Source: CAMYLR01 sp039588915
GTDB taxonomy: Bacteria; Gemmatimonadota; Gemmatimonadetes; JACCXV01; JAHWKZ01
Reading direction: 5' to 3'
DNA length: 27,828 nt
NCBI GenBank assembly: GCA_039588915.1
Contig: JBDGYV010000029.1
Location: 1 to 27,828 of the forward strand
The notes under the pieces are model-generated. The model was given only the letters and a program-made list of their open reading frames with translations. It was not told the DNA's origin and did no database searches. Position 1 is the first letter of the stretch. Each line of letters opens with the position of its first letter. The position numbers were made by a program, and so were the translations under genes. This document shows, one piece after another, positions 1-7,063 of this stretch.

Positions 1-69
1 TAACGAAGGATAAAGCTCTTGCGAGAACTCGTTCCCGATACGCGCACACCAAAACCGTGCAGCGAATCG

Positions 70-94
70 TCCCAAAACGTTTCTTGGGATTTTT
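70..94 (+). terminator. Rho-independent terminator-like hairpin
   Basis: A 6-bp perfect stem (TCCCAA / TTGGGA) with an 8-nt loop is followed directly by a T-run. It probably ends a + strand transcript coming from left of the window. No gene for it is visible here, although the window opens with TAA. Confidence 0.55.
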
Positions 95-310
95 CGGTTT
101 CTAGCGCCCGCAGTGTGCGGTCAGTAAGATGAAGTCTTGGCACTCGATTTTAGGGTCCATATAGGGTCCAATTGGTACGAAACCAGACGCAACACGATGC
201 TAAACCAGGATACGAGACCCTGGCTCTAACGTCAAGGGGTACAGTGGCTTAGGATACGTTATGAAACGGGCTGAGACGACCTGGAAAAGGGTCATTTTTT
301 GAATGGGGTT
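95..310. other. Intergenic stretch with no gene seen
   Basis: No convincing reading frame on either strand, and visibly more AT-rich than the genes that follow. The only structure I see is a tandem 9-bp repeat at 151-170 (listed separately). It lies between a terminator-like hairpin and the tRNA-Pro 3' fragment, which suits non-coding sequence at the end of an integrated element. Confidence 0.5.
151..170 (+). repeat. Tandem 9-bp direct repeat TAGGGTCCA
   Basis: TAGGGTCCA occurs at 151-159 and again at 162-170. The 11-bp period places both copies on the same face of the helix. It lies about 140 bp upstream of the tRNA 3' fragment. Paired short repeats beside an att site can be arm-type binding sites for integrase or excisionase, but that reading is inference. 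Confidence 0.4.
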
Positions 311-348
311 CAGGTGGTCGCAGGTTCAAATCCTGTCGCCCCGACCAG
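311..348 (+). repeat. tRNA-Pro 3'-end fragment (att-like scar)
   Basis: The sequence gives a complete T arm (GCAGG, loop TTCAAAT, CCTGT), a 3' acceptor strand CGCCCCG, discriminator A and encoded CCA. An acceptor ending in G72, implying a C1-G72 pair, is typical of bacterial tRNA-Pro. Upstream bases contain no matching 5' acceptor strand (CGGGGCG), D arm or anticodon arm, so this is only the 3' part. Site-specific integration into a tRNA 3' end commonly leaves such a fragment at the far end of the element. A near copy occurs 8240 bp downstream. Confidence 0.7.
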
Positions 349-367
349 CTTTAAAGACATCGACTAG

Positions 368-1087
368 ATGGCACGCATCTACGACCCTGATAATCGCGAA
401 GCGGCGGTTCTGGCCGGCCTGGTCTCTTTCGAGGGGCTAGAGGTGCTGGACGTGGGCTGTGGAGAGGGTCGTACGTCGCGCACCATCGCGCGGACGGCGG
501 CCGCGGTGACCGGCGTGGATCCCGACGCAAAGCGCATCGAGGTTGCCCGCAGCACCGACCCCGAGCCGGGCTCGTGTCCGATCACGTTTCTCGCCGAGGA
601 AATCATGGAGGTGGAGCTGCCGACCGCGAGTCACGATGCCGTGGTCTTCGGCCGCTCGCTCTGATGACTGTCGCGCCAGAGCGTCGGTGACGTTCTTCGA
701 GATGTCCATCGCTGGTTGAGACCGCAGGGGTTGCTGATCAACCTGCAGCCCTGCACGAGTCCAATGCCCTTGGAAGCGCGTGTCGGCGACGATCGCCGAT
801 CCATCGGGATCGCCTGGGACAGCCCCGAGATGCGGAAGAACATGCTCTCGTCGCTCGCCAACATCGATGCCGCTGTTGACGCTGGCCTGTTCAGGTTGGT
901 CGATTCCGCGAGGTGGGTCTTCTCGATGGTGTTTGAATCGCCAGAGGATTGGGACGACTTTATGGAGAGCACCGGGTGCGGGGGCGCGGATGCGGACCCA
1001 GGAGTAATCGCGGCCACACTTGCCAACCCCCACGGTCGCATCGTCGTGACTGAGGACGACGTGGCTCAGGTGCTGGCGCGCGCTTAG
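368..1087 (+). pseudogene. Class I SAM-dependent methyltransferase, disrupted
   Basis: The ATG at 368 opens a methyltransferase-like protein with SAM-binding motif I (VLDVGCGEG, around residues 26-34) and a following acidic VDPD. The frame is broken by two consecutive in-frame TGA codons (662-667). The same frame then resumes with a typical post-motif region (LRDVHRWLRPQG, about 695-730) and runs to a TAG at 1085-1087, giving about 240 codons in all. This is the expected length and layout for a small class I methyltransferase, so I read it as one decayed gene. The substrate is unknown. The start lies only 20 bases after the tRNA fragment and has no clear ribosome-binding site. A sequencing error is possible, but it would have to create two stops. 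Confidence 0.65.
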
Positions 1088-1170
1088 CGTGGAGCCCCGC
1101 AGTTTGATCAGGGGGGGTATTCAACGTGTTGGGGTCGTTCGACAATCCTTTCTCTTTCTCAGGGGAGCAC

Positions 1171-1668
1171 GTGAAAAAGCGGATGACGTTTGTGGTGGCG
1201 TTTGCCTGGAGTCTGGCGCTCGTGATGTTTGCCGGCTCCGCCCAGGCGCAAATGGCGAAGAGCGGCAGCTTCGAGGGCGTATTCCCATGGAGTAGCTACG
1301 GCGAGACCACGGAGAGCGTGAACGGCAGTTCTTACTGGCACGGTGGGTTCAATGGGGGTTTCGTGAATAGTGCCGGCGCGGGATTTCTTCACGAAGCGGG
1401 GGTCACTTGTCCGGCGGCGGGAGCGACCGTCGGGGGCAGGCAGTTCTTTCAGGGGAGTTGCACCGTGACCGATGCGGATGGCGATCAGGCGATGCTCGTC
1501 TGGAATTGCGAGATGCAAGCCGATGGTGTGTGTTCGGGCCCGCAGACCTGGGTGGCCGGAACCGGAAAGTACGAAGGGATCAGCGGCAAGATGACCTTTG
1601 ATGGCCGATTCATCGGGAACACACCGCAGGGGGTTTCGTACTGGAAGGGCGAGTGGAGTTTGCCCTGA
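1171..1668 (+). CDS. Exported protein of unknown function
   Basis: The chosen start is the GTG at 1171, because AGGGG at 1161-1165 sits just upstream and the protein then begins with a textbook signal peptide: a KKR n-region, about 17 hydrophobic residues, and an AQA cleavage site near residue 26. The mature part, about 140 residues, is Gly/Ser/Trp-rich with beta-strand-like stretches, four cysteines and a GTGKYEGISGK motif. The GKYEGISG-type turn recalls small lipocalin-like or allene-oxide-cyclase-like barrels, but I cannot assign a family. It is followed by a second small exported protein gene. Confidence 0.7.
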   Translation: MKKRMTFVVAFAWSLALVMFAGSAQAQMAKSGSFEGVFPWSSYGETTESVNGSSYWHGGFNGGFVNSAGAGFLHEAGVTCPAAGATVGGRQFFQGSCTVTDADGDQAMLVWNCEMQADGVCSGPQTWVAGTGKYEGISGKMTFDGRFIGNTPQGVSYWKGEWSLP

Positions 1669-1774
1669 TCGATTGCGGCGAGGCAATTATGTGCCTTTGA
1701 CTACAAAAGTGTTAACCTCTCTTCGATTTTCCCAGTCGCTAAAACTGCACCCGTGCAAAGTTGGAGGTTTGATA

Positions 1775-2215
1775 ATGCGCAAGACGCTATTGTTGTTGGC
1801 CGCCTTGATGGTGGTCGGTGTTACGAGCACCGCCTGGGCCCAAGAGGCGGAGGAAGAGGAAGCGCCCGTCCTACGCCTATCCTGGTTCATGTGTGACTTC
1901 TCAGATGGGGCCGGTGATGCGGTCGAGGAGCAGGCCGAGACACAGGTCATGCCGATCTGGAAAGAGCTGATCGCAGAGGGAACAGGGATCCAGAACCACG
2001 GCTACATCTATCACTGGTGGGCCGATGAGTGGAACCTCGGGATCTACACGATCGGCGAGAGCATCCCGGCGATCCTTGCGGCCGTGGGCGAAGCGGGTGA
2101 TCGGGCGGAAGAGCGGTACGGGGACGACGCCCCCGACGCTTTCGGCGATGCTTGTGGGCCCCACAAAGATGGTTTCTACACGCTCGGTCCCAGCGCGGGC
2201 GGGGACGAGGAGTAG
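1775..2215 (+). CDS. Small exported acidic protein of unknown function
   Basis: The ATG at 1775 has a strong GGAGG ribosome-binding site at 1763-1767. The 146-residue product begins with a signal peptide ending AWAQ near residue 22, followed by a run of glutamates (about residues 24-29). The mature domain has a W/Y-rich centre (HGYIYHWWADEWNLGIY) and two cysteines (in FMCDF and DACGP) that could pair in the periplasm. I do not recognise the family. A terminator follows directly, so this gene ends a unit, perhaps shared with the exported protein upstream. Confidence 0.75.
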   Translation: MRKTLLLLAALMVVGVTSTAWAQEAEEEEAPVLRLSWFMCDFSDGAGDAVEEQAETQVMPIWKELIAEGTGIQNHGYIYHWWADEWNLGIYTIGESIPAILAAVGEAGDRAEERYGDDAPDAFGDACGPHKDGFYTLGPSAGGDEE

Positions 2216-2264
2216 CGCTCGAGCGTTTCGAAGACGAGGGGCTGGGCAGCCCTTTGAGAGGCTA

Positions 2265-2299
2265 AAAAGGGGGCGGCTTCGCTGAGGCCGCCCTTCTTT
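2265..2299 (+). terminator. Rho-independent terminator
   Basis: A 7-bp GC stem (GGGCGGC 2271-2277 / GCCGCCC 2287-2293) with a 9-nt loop is preceded by A-residues and followed by TTCTTT. It ends the exported-protein unit, 50 bp after its stop codon. Confidence 0.8.
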
Positions 2300-2315
2300 A
2301 ATGACGGAGGTCGAC

Positions 2316-2729
2316 ATGGCCAAAGGCTCCTGTCTCTGCGGTGCAGTCCAATTCGAAGTCACACCCCCTAGCAGGTACTGTGGGCACTGCCACTGCTCGC
2401 TGTGTCGTCGGGCGCACGGCGCACCATTTGTCACGTGGGCGGGGTTCCGCGCCGAACAGGTCGATATCCAGGCCGGCCGCGAACGGTTGACGCGTTATCT
2501 CACCGTGTCGGGTTCGACTCGCACCTTCTGCGATCGTTGTGGTAGCACGCTTTTCTTCGAGGGCCCTGAGTACGAGGGTGAGATCCACGTGGCTCTGGCT
2601 AACATCGATGAGCCGATCGACCGCGTGCCCGAGGCGCACTTTTACGTCGACCACGGCGCCGAGTGGTGGACGATCGACGATTCGCTACCGCAGTACGGCG
2701 GTGAAACGGGATTCGAGCGAAAGGAATGA
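2316..2729 (+). CDS. GFA-family zinc protein (Gfa/CENP-V fold)
   Basis: The 137-residue product carries the full Cys set of the GFA family: CLC near residues 6-8, CGHCHCSLCR around 22-31 and FCDRCG near 71-76, which bind structural and catalytic zinc. The family is named for glutathione-dependent formaldehyde-activating enzyme, but most members have no proven substrate. I chose the second ATG (2316) because GGAGG at 2306-2310 precedes it; an ATG at 2301 would add five residues. The stop overlaps the start of the downstream permease (ATGA), so the two are translationally coupled and probably act on the same small molecule. Confidence 0.85.
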   Translation: MAKGSCLCGAVQFEVTPPSRYCGHCHCSLCRRAHGAPFVTWAGFRAEQVDIQAGRERLTRYLTVSGSTRTFCDRCGSTLFFEGPEYEGEIHVALANIDEPIDRVPEAHFYVDHGAEWWTIDDSLPQYGGETGFERKE

Positions 2730-4120
2730 GCCAGGGCCAATTCCATCGAGCGTTGAGTTTGCGCGATGTCGTTCTGTTCAACGTCGTGGCGATCGTGGGG
2801 CTGCGCTGGCTTTCGACGTCGGCCCAGATGGGGCCGTCAAGCCTCGTTCTGTGGGTCCTGGCGCTGGTCGTCTTCTTCGTGCCGTCGGGGCTAGCGGTCA
2901 TGGAGCTCAGCACACGCCTTCCCGGCCAGGGCGGCGTCTACCAGTGGGCCAAGCACGCCTTCGGGGACATCCACGGGTTCATCGCCGGCTGGTCGTACTG
3001 GATCAGCAACCTGGTCTACTTCCCGTCACTGCTGCTGTTCGTGTCGGGAGTGTTCCTGTTCATCGGCGGGAGCGCATGGCTGGGCTTGGGCGACAGCGTG
3101 CTCTACAACACCCTCTTCACGCTGGCGATCCTGTGGCTGGCGCTGGGTCTCAACTTGATCGGCCTCGAGCGCGGCAAGTGGGTCCAGAATATTGGTGCGA
3201 TCGGGACGTGGGTGACGGCCGCATTGTTGATTGGTTTCGGGTTCTACGTGTGGCTGCGCTTCGGTAGCGTGACGTCGTTCGAGGGTGCATCGTTCGTTCC
3301 CAACTTCAGGCAGTTCGGCACGCTGGCGTTCTTGGCCACGATGACGTTCGGGTTCGCCGGTCTCGAGCTGGCGCCGATCATGGGCGACGAGATCAAGAAC
3401 CCCGCCCGGACGATCCCCCGCGCGATCCTTATCTCGGGTCTCATCATCGCCACGGTGTACATCTTCGGCACAGCGGTGCTTCTGGTCGCGCTGCCGACGG
3501 AGACCGTGGACGTGATCAGCGGCGTTCCCCAGGCACTGGCGGCGGTCGGCGAGCGCGCCGGGGTGAACGGATTGGCCCGGCTGGGCGCGATCTTGATCAC
3601 CCTTGGCGGTCTGGGTGGTGTCGGCGCGTGGTTCACCGGCGCGGCCCGGATTCCGTACGCCGTGGGCGTCGACCGTTACTTGCCCGAGGCGCTGGGTCGA
3701 GTGCACCCGAGGTGGGGCACGCCCCACGTCTCGCTTCTTGTGCAGGGCGTGTTGGCGAGTGCACTCCTGTTGATGGCGGTGGCCGGCTCGACCGTTGAGG
3801 AAGCGTACATCGTGCTCGTCGACATGACGATCATCCTTTACTTCATTCCATTCCTGTATCTCTTTGGGGCCCTGCCGCTTTTGAGGCGACGCCGAGTGGG
3901 GGACGAGGAGAACGTCGTGCGCGTGCCCGGCGGCGACGGGGTCACCTGGCTGGCCGGCGGCCTTGGACTGCTGGCGACGATTCTGTCGCTGGCCCTGGCC
4001 ACCGTGCCGCCCGAAGGCTCCGAGAACCCCGGACTCTTCGTCCTCAAAGTCGTGGGTGGCTCGCTGGCGATCATTCTCGCGGGGCTCGTGTTCTATTTCC
4101 GGGGCAAGCGAGCCGTGTGA
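2726..4120 (+). CDS. APC-superfamily amino acid/amine permease
   Basis: A 464-residue polytopic inner-membrane protein with about 12 hydrophobic segments. It shows APC hallmarks: a Gly-rich first helix region (VVAIVGLRWLS), PGQGGVYQWAKHAFGD after helix 2, a FGFAGLELAPIMGDEIKNPARTIP-like segment in helix 6 and the following loop (about 213-235), and WGTPHVSLLVQG around 330. Such carriers move amino acids or amines by proton symport or exchange. The E-x-K-N-P-x-R-x-I-P motif is typical of the glutamate/GABA exchanger and YjeM-like branches, but the substrate cannot be read. The start overlaps the stop of the GFA gene by four bases. Confidence 0.85.
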   Translation: MSQGQFHRALSLRDVVLFNVVAIVGLRWLSTSAQMGPSSLVLWVLALVVFFVPSGLAVMELSTRLPGQGGVYQWAKHAFGDIHGFIAGWSYWISNLVYFPSLLLFVSGVFLFIGGSAWLGLGDSVLYNTLFTLAILWLALGLNLIGLERGKWVQNIGAIGTWVTAALLIGFGFYVWLRFGSVTSFEGASFVPNFRQFGTLAFLATMTFGFAGLELAPIMGDEIKNPARTIPRAILISGLIIATVYIFGTAVLLVALPTETVDVISGVPQALAAVGERAGVNGLARLGAILITLGGLGGVGAWFTGAARIPYAVGVDRYLPEALGRVHPRWGTPHVSLLVQGVLASALLLMAVAGSTVEEAYIVLVDMTIILYFIPFLYLFGALPLLRRRRVGDEENVVRVPGGDGVTWLAGGLGLLATILSLALATVPPEGSENPGLFVLKVVGGSLAIILAGLVFYFRGKRAV

Positions 4121-4138
4121 CCAGGAATCTCGCGACGT

Positions 4139-4549
4139 CTACTTCATCTTCAGGCATTTGCAGAGCCAGATCTTCCTAGCGTTGGGCGCAGATGCCTGAA
4201 CGCAGTGGGCTTGTGCGCAGCCACCGTTGGTGCACAGGTCTAGTGATTCTGGTAAGCTCTCGAGCCCTCCGCACAACCGGGCCTTCGAGGGGGCTTTGTG
4301 AACCTGGCGCCAGCGTTCACCAGTGAGCTCGTACAGGTGCCCTCTTTCCCACAGCGCCTCATCCGCGGCGAACACTGACTTCCAGGGACAATCGGCCTGG
4401 CCCACGATGCACGGGGCAACCTCTTCTGTTTTGACATCAGGTTGGGCTTGCTGCTGCGCCAGTAGGACGTCGCTTGTGCCCACAACGCCGGCCAGAACAA
4501 GCACGATCAGGCCAGACAACCGGAACGGCCACCGCGATGCTGTTCTCAT
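4139..4549 (-). CDS. Cys-rich exported protein of unknown function
   Basis: The start is the ATG ending at 4549, with AAGGAG (complement of 4556-4561) six bases upstream. The 136-residue product has a signal peptide (MRTASR then a Leu/Val-rich core, cleavage near LLAQQ). The mature part has nine cysteines, with clusters LCGG, LCTNGGCAQAHC and LCKCLK, and no CxxCH heme motif. This suggests a disulfide-stabilised periplasmic protein. I do not recognise the family. It converges on the permease gene with an 18-bp gap and is divergent from the DUF885 lipoprotein gene. Confidence 0.7.
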   Translation of the reverse strand: MRTASRWPFRLSGLIVLVLAGVVGTSDVLLAQQQAQPDVKTEEVAPCIVGQADCPWKSVFAADEALWERGHLYELTGERWRQVHKAPSKARLCGGLESLPESLDLCTNGGCAQAHCVQASAPNARKIWLCKCLKMK

Positions 4550-4657
4550 GACACACTCCTTGGCCCGACTGATTCCGGGAATACCAGCGTTTAGTTTACT
4601 ACTTGTAACGTATTGCTTTTGCGATGGTTTCGTCACCCGAGGTAGACTGGCGGTTGG

Positions 4658-6409
4658 ATGATGTCAATGCGATTCGCGAAGAAAATCATCAATGCGATCT
4701 GCTGTTCAGTGCTGATGACATCAGTGGCGACAGGTTGTGGTGGCTTGTCGCCCGGAGAGGAGTTTCAGGCCATCCTCGATGAGCACTGGGAGAACGCCGA
4801 ATCCGAGCAAGTGTTCTTTCGCACGGACCCAGATGCCTGGCGGATGAATGGCAAGCTCGCGGAGTTTACGGTCGAGGCGCGAACGAGAAGAAGGGGCTTC
4901 AATGAGGCGATCCTTACTCGCCTCGAGCAAATCGACATCGATGATCTCGATGAGAACGATCAGATCTCGTATCGGTTGTTTCTCTATGAACGACTGACCG
5001 AGCGCGACTCCTATTCTCAGAAGGATCACTTTTTTCCGTTCTCGAGCCTGACCGGCTATCACACCTACTTCGCCGAAGCGCCGGCGGCGATGTCTTTCCT
5101 GTCGGCAGACGATTACGAGAAGTACCTGGTTAGCCTCGCCGATTTTCCGCGATATAACGGCGAGCATATCGCGCTCCTGCGGGAAGCGGTTTCAGCCGGC
5201 TACACTCATTACTGCGAGAGTATCACGGGATACGAAGAAACGATCAGCGAACACATCGTCGACGATGTGACAAAGAGTGGCCTGTACGTCCCATTTGCCA
5301 GATTCCCCTCGAAGATATCGGATGAGCAGCGGGCGGATATCACTGCTCGCGGTGTGGGACTCATCGAGTCGAACGTAATCCCCGGATACGAGGAGCTGCT
5401 GGGTTTTTATCTCTCCGAGTACCTGCCGGCATGTCGTCAGACGGTCGGCATTACGAGTCTCGACGGTGGACGCGATTACTACGAGTACCTGATCCGTTAT
5501 TACACGACGACAGACATGGCCCCGGATGATATTCACAAGTTGGGTCTCGCCGAAGTGAAGCGCATACGTGGCGAGATGGAGGAGATCATCCGTAAGCTCG
5601 GCTTCGAAGGCGACTTCCGGACGTTCCTCGATTACCTCAGGAGCGAGCCCAGGTTCTATGCAAAGAGTGAATCGGAGCTGTTAGGCAGAGCGGCACTCAT
5701 CAGCAAGACAGCAGAGGGGCTGTTGCCGAAATACTTCGGCCTGTTGCCGAGAGGCACATACAGCGTTAAGGCCAACCCCAATCGGGGCACCTTTTACCAG
5801 CCCTCCTCCGGTGATGGAACGACCTCGGGCACCTATTTCCTCGGCGTCACGAATCTCGACAGCCGGCCCCTCTACACGCTGGAGGCTCTCAGCCTGCATG
5901 AGGCGGTACCGGGTCATCACCTACAAACCGCCCTGGCGATGGAGCTCGAGGTGCCGGAATTCCGACGCCAGCTTTATCACTCAGCCTACGGTGAGGGCTG
6001 GGGCCTGTATTCCGAGTTCCTGGGCAAGGAAATGGGCTTGTACCAGGACCCCTACAGCGACTTTGGCCGTCTGACCTATGAGGCCTGGCGCGCCTGCCGC
6101 CTCGTCGTCGATACCGGCATGCATGCCTTTGGCTGGTCAAGGCAGGAAGCGATCGACTACATGCTCGCGAATACGGCTTTGAGTGAACGCGGAGTCACCA
6201 GCGAGATCGACCGCTACATCACGTGGCCGGCGCAGGCGCTTAGTTACAAAATCGGTGAACTCAAGATCAAGGAGCTTCGCAACAAGGCGGAACAGGCGCT
6301 CGGCGAGGACTTCGATATCAGGGACTTCCACGATACAGTTTTGAGAAACGGTTCACTGCCCATCGCTGTGCTCGAAGATATCGTCAACGCGTGGATTGAC
6401 AGTCGGTAA
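4658..6409 (+). CDS. DUF885-family lipoprotein (putative metallopeptidase)
   Basis: A 583-residue protein of the DUF885 family. The N terminus is a lipoprotein signal with lipobox VATGC near residues 23-27. The family's signature HEAVPGHH lies at residues 414-421. The HE...HH arrangement resembles zinc peptidase centres, and the family is generally regarded as putative carboxypeptidase-like metalloenzymes. Length fits full-size members. The start is uncertain: ATG at 4658, 4661 or 4667 are in frame and none has a good ribosome-binding site. A TTGCGA (4619-4624) and TAGACT (4643-4648) pair with an 18-bp spacer could be a promoter, which would give a very short leader. The gene uses AGA/AGG arginine codons (about 4885-4898) more than its neighbours, hinting at separate origin. 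Confidence 0.85.
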   Translation: MMSMRFAKKIINAICCSVLMTSVATGCGGLSPGEEFQAILDEHWENAESEQVFFRTDPDAWRMNGKLAEFTVEARTRRRGFNEAILTRLEQIDIDDLDENDQISYRLFLYERLTERDSYSQKDHFFPFSSLTGYHTYFAEAPAAMSFLSADDYEKYLVSLADFPRYNGEHIALLREAVSAGYTHYCESITGYEETISEHIVDDVTKSGLYVPFARFPSKISDEQRADITARGVGLIESNVIPGYEELLGFYLSEYLPACRQTVGITSLDGGRDYYEYLIRYYTTTDMAPDDIHKLGLAEVKRIRGEMEEIIRKLGFEGDFRTFLDYLRSEPRFYAKSESELLGRAALISKTAEGLLPKYFGLLPRGTYSVKANPNRGTFYQPSSGDGTTSGTYFLGVTNLDSRPLYTLEALSLHEAVPGHHLQTALAMELEVPEFRRQLYHSAYGEGWGLYSEFLGKEMGLYQDPYSDFGRLTYEAWRACRLVVDTGMHAFGWSRQEAIDYMLANTALSERGVTSEIDRYITWPAQALSYKIGELKIKELRNKAEQALGEDFDIRDFHDTVLRNGSLPIAVLEDIVNAWIDSR

Positions 6410-6446
6410 TAACGAGGTCTAGGTGGTGGTCGGTTGGTCCGGTTAC

Positions 6447-6974
6447 CTATCGCCAGCCAGACAGGGACTTCGGTTTCCAGTCCTTGTGCTTCAAATAGGC
6501 GGGCTCGGCCTCGACCATGTGCTGCCTCATCTGATCGTAGAGCCACTCGATCCATTCGTCGAACTTCCCGCGTTCCTGCGCCGCGCGGTGCTCGCCCGAC
6601 CAGACGTGCAGTTTCTCCCAGGTCGCCAGCACGACTCCGCCCATCAGCTCCCAGACCATTTCGAGAGAGGTCATTCGGCGGTGGACCATGATTCCCACCG
6701 ATTCCAGGGTTAGGCTGACCAGCATGGCGGCGTCCTCGTATTGAGGATCCATCCCTTTGAGCTGGGTTGTGCTGACGCCGTCTGGAAGTTCAAGCACCAA
6801 GCGCAGCGCGCGGGCGAACTCCGGGTTCTCGAACGAACGGGCCAGCTGGATGGCGGCCATGTCGTGCCGCTGACGGCGAAGATGCGCGAGCTGGATGAAC
6901 GCGAACGCGAAGCCGCCGAGCACGATGATGGCGCCGAGCACCTCGGCCAAGTTCGCTAATGTGTTGAGATCCAT
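6447..6974 (-). CDS. Membrane-anchored helical protein (DUF4760-like)
   Basis: A 175-residue product with one N-terminal membrane helix (about residues 7-28, LAEVLGAIIVLGGFAFAFIQL) followed by RRQR and a mostly helical cytoplasmic domain. The layout and the early helix-RRQR arrangement resemble the DUF4760 family, whose role is unknown. The ATG at 6974 has GAGGAA close upstream on the same strand. It converges on the DUF885 gene with a 37-bp gap. Confidence 0.7.
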   Translation of the reverse strand: MDLNTLANLAEVLGAIIVLGGFAFAFIQLAHLRRQRHDMAAIQLARSFENPEFARALRLVLELPDGVSTTQLKGMDPQYEDAAMLVSLTLESVGIMVHRRMTSLEMVWELMGGVVLATWEKLHVWSGEHRAAQERGKFDEWIEWLYDQMRQHMVEAEPAYLKHKDWKPKSLSGWR

Positions 6975-7063
6975 GAGTTCCTCAATGTACGTCTGCGAAG
7001 TGGGGAACGGCCGCCCGCGTGCGTGAGAGCCTAGAAACGTCGGAGGCTCAATACATAATCAGA

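Noticed and set aside
311..348. Complete tRNA or tmRNA gene
   Set aside because: No 5' acceptor strand, D arm or anticodon arm could be found upstream; the CGCCCCG 3' strand has no CGGGGCG partner nearby.
655..670. TGATGA in the methyltransferase as possible selenocysteine recoding
   Set aside because: Two adjacent UGA codons, no visible SECIS-like hairpin right after them, and no selenoprotein family resemblance; decay is simpler.
7027..7049. GAGCCT/AGGCTC inverted repeat after the peroxidase gene
   Set aside because: Only 6 bp with an 11-nt loop and no T-run on the - strand; too weak to call a terminator.
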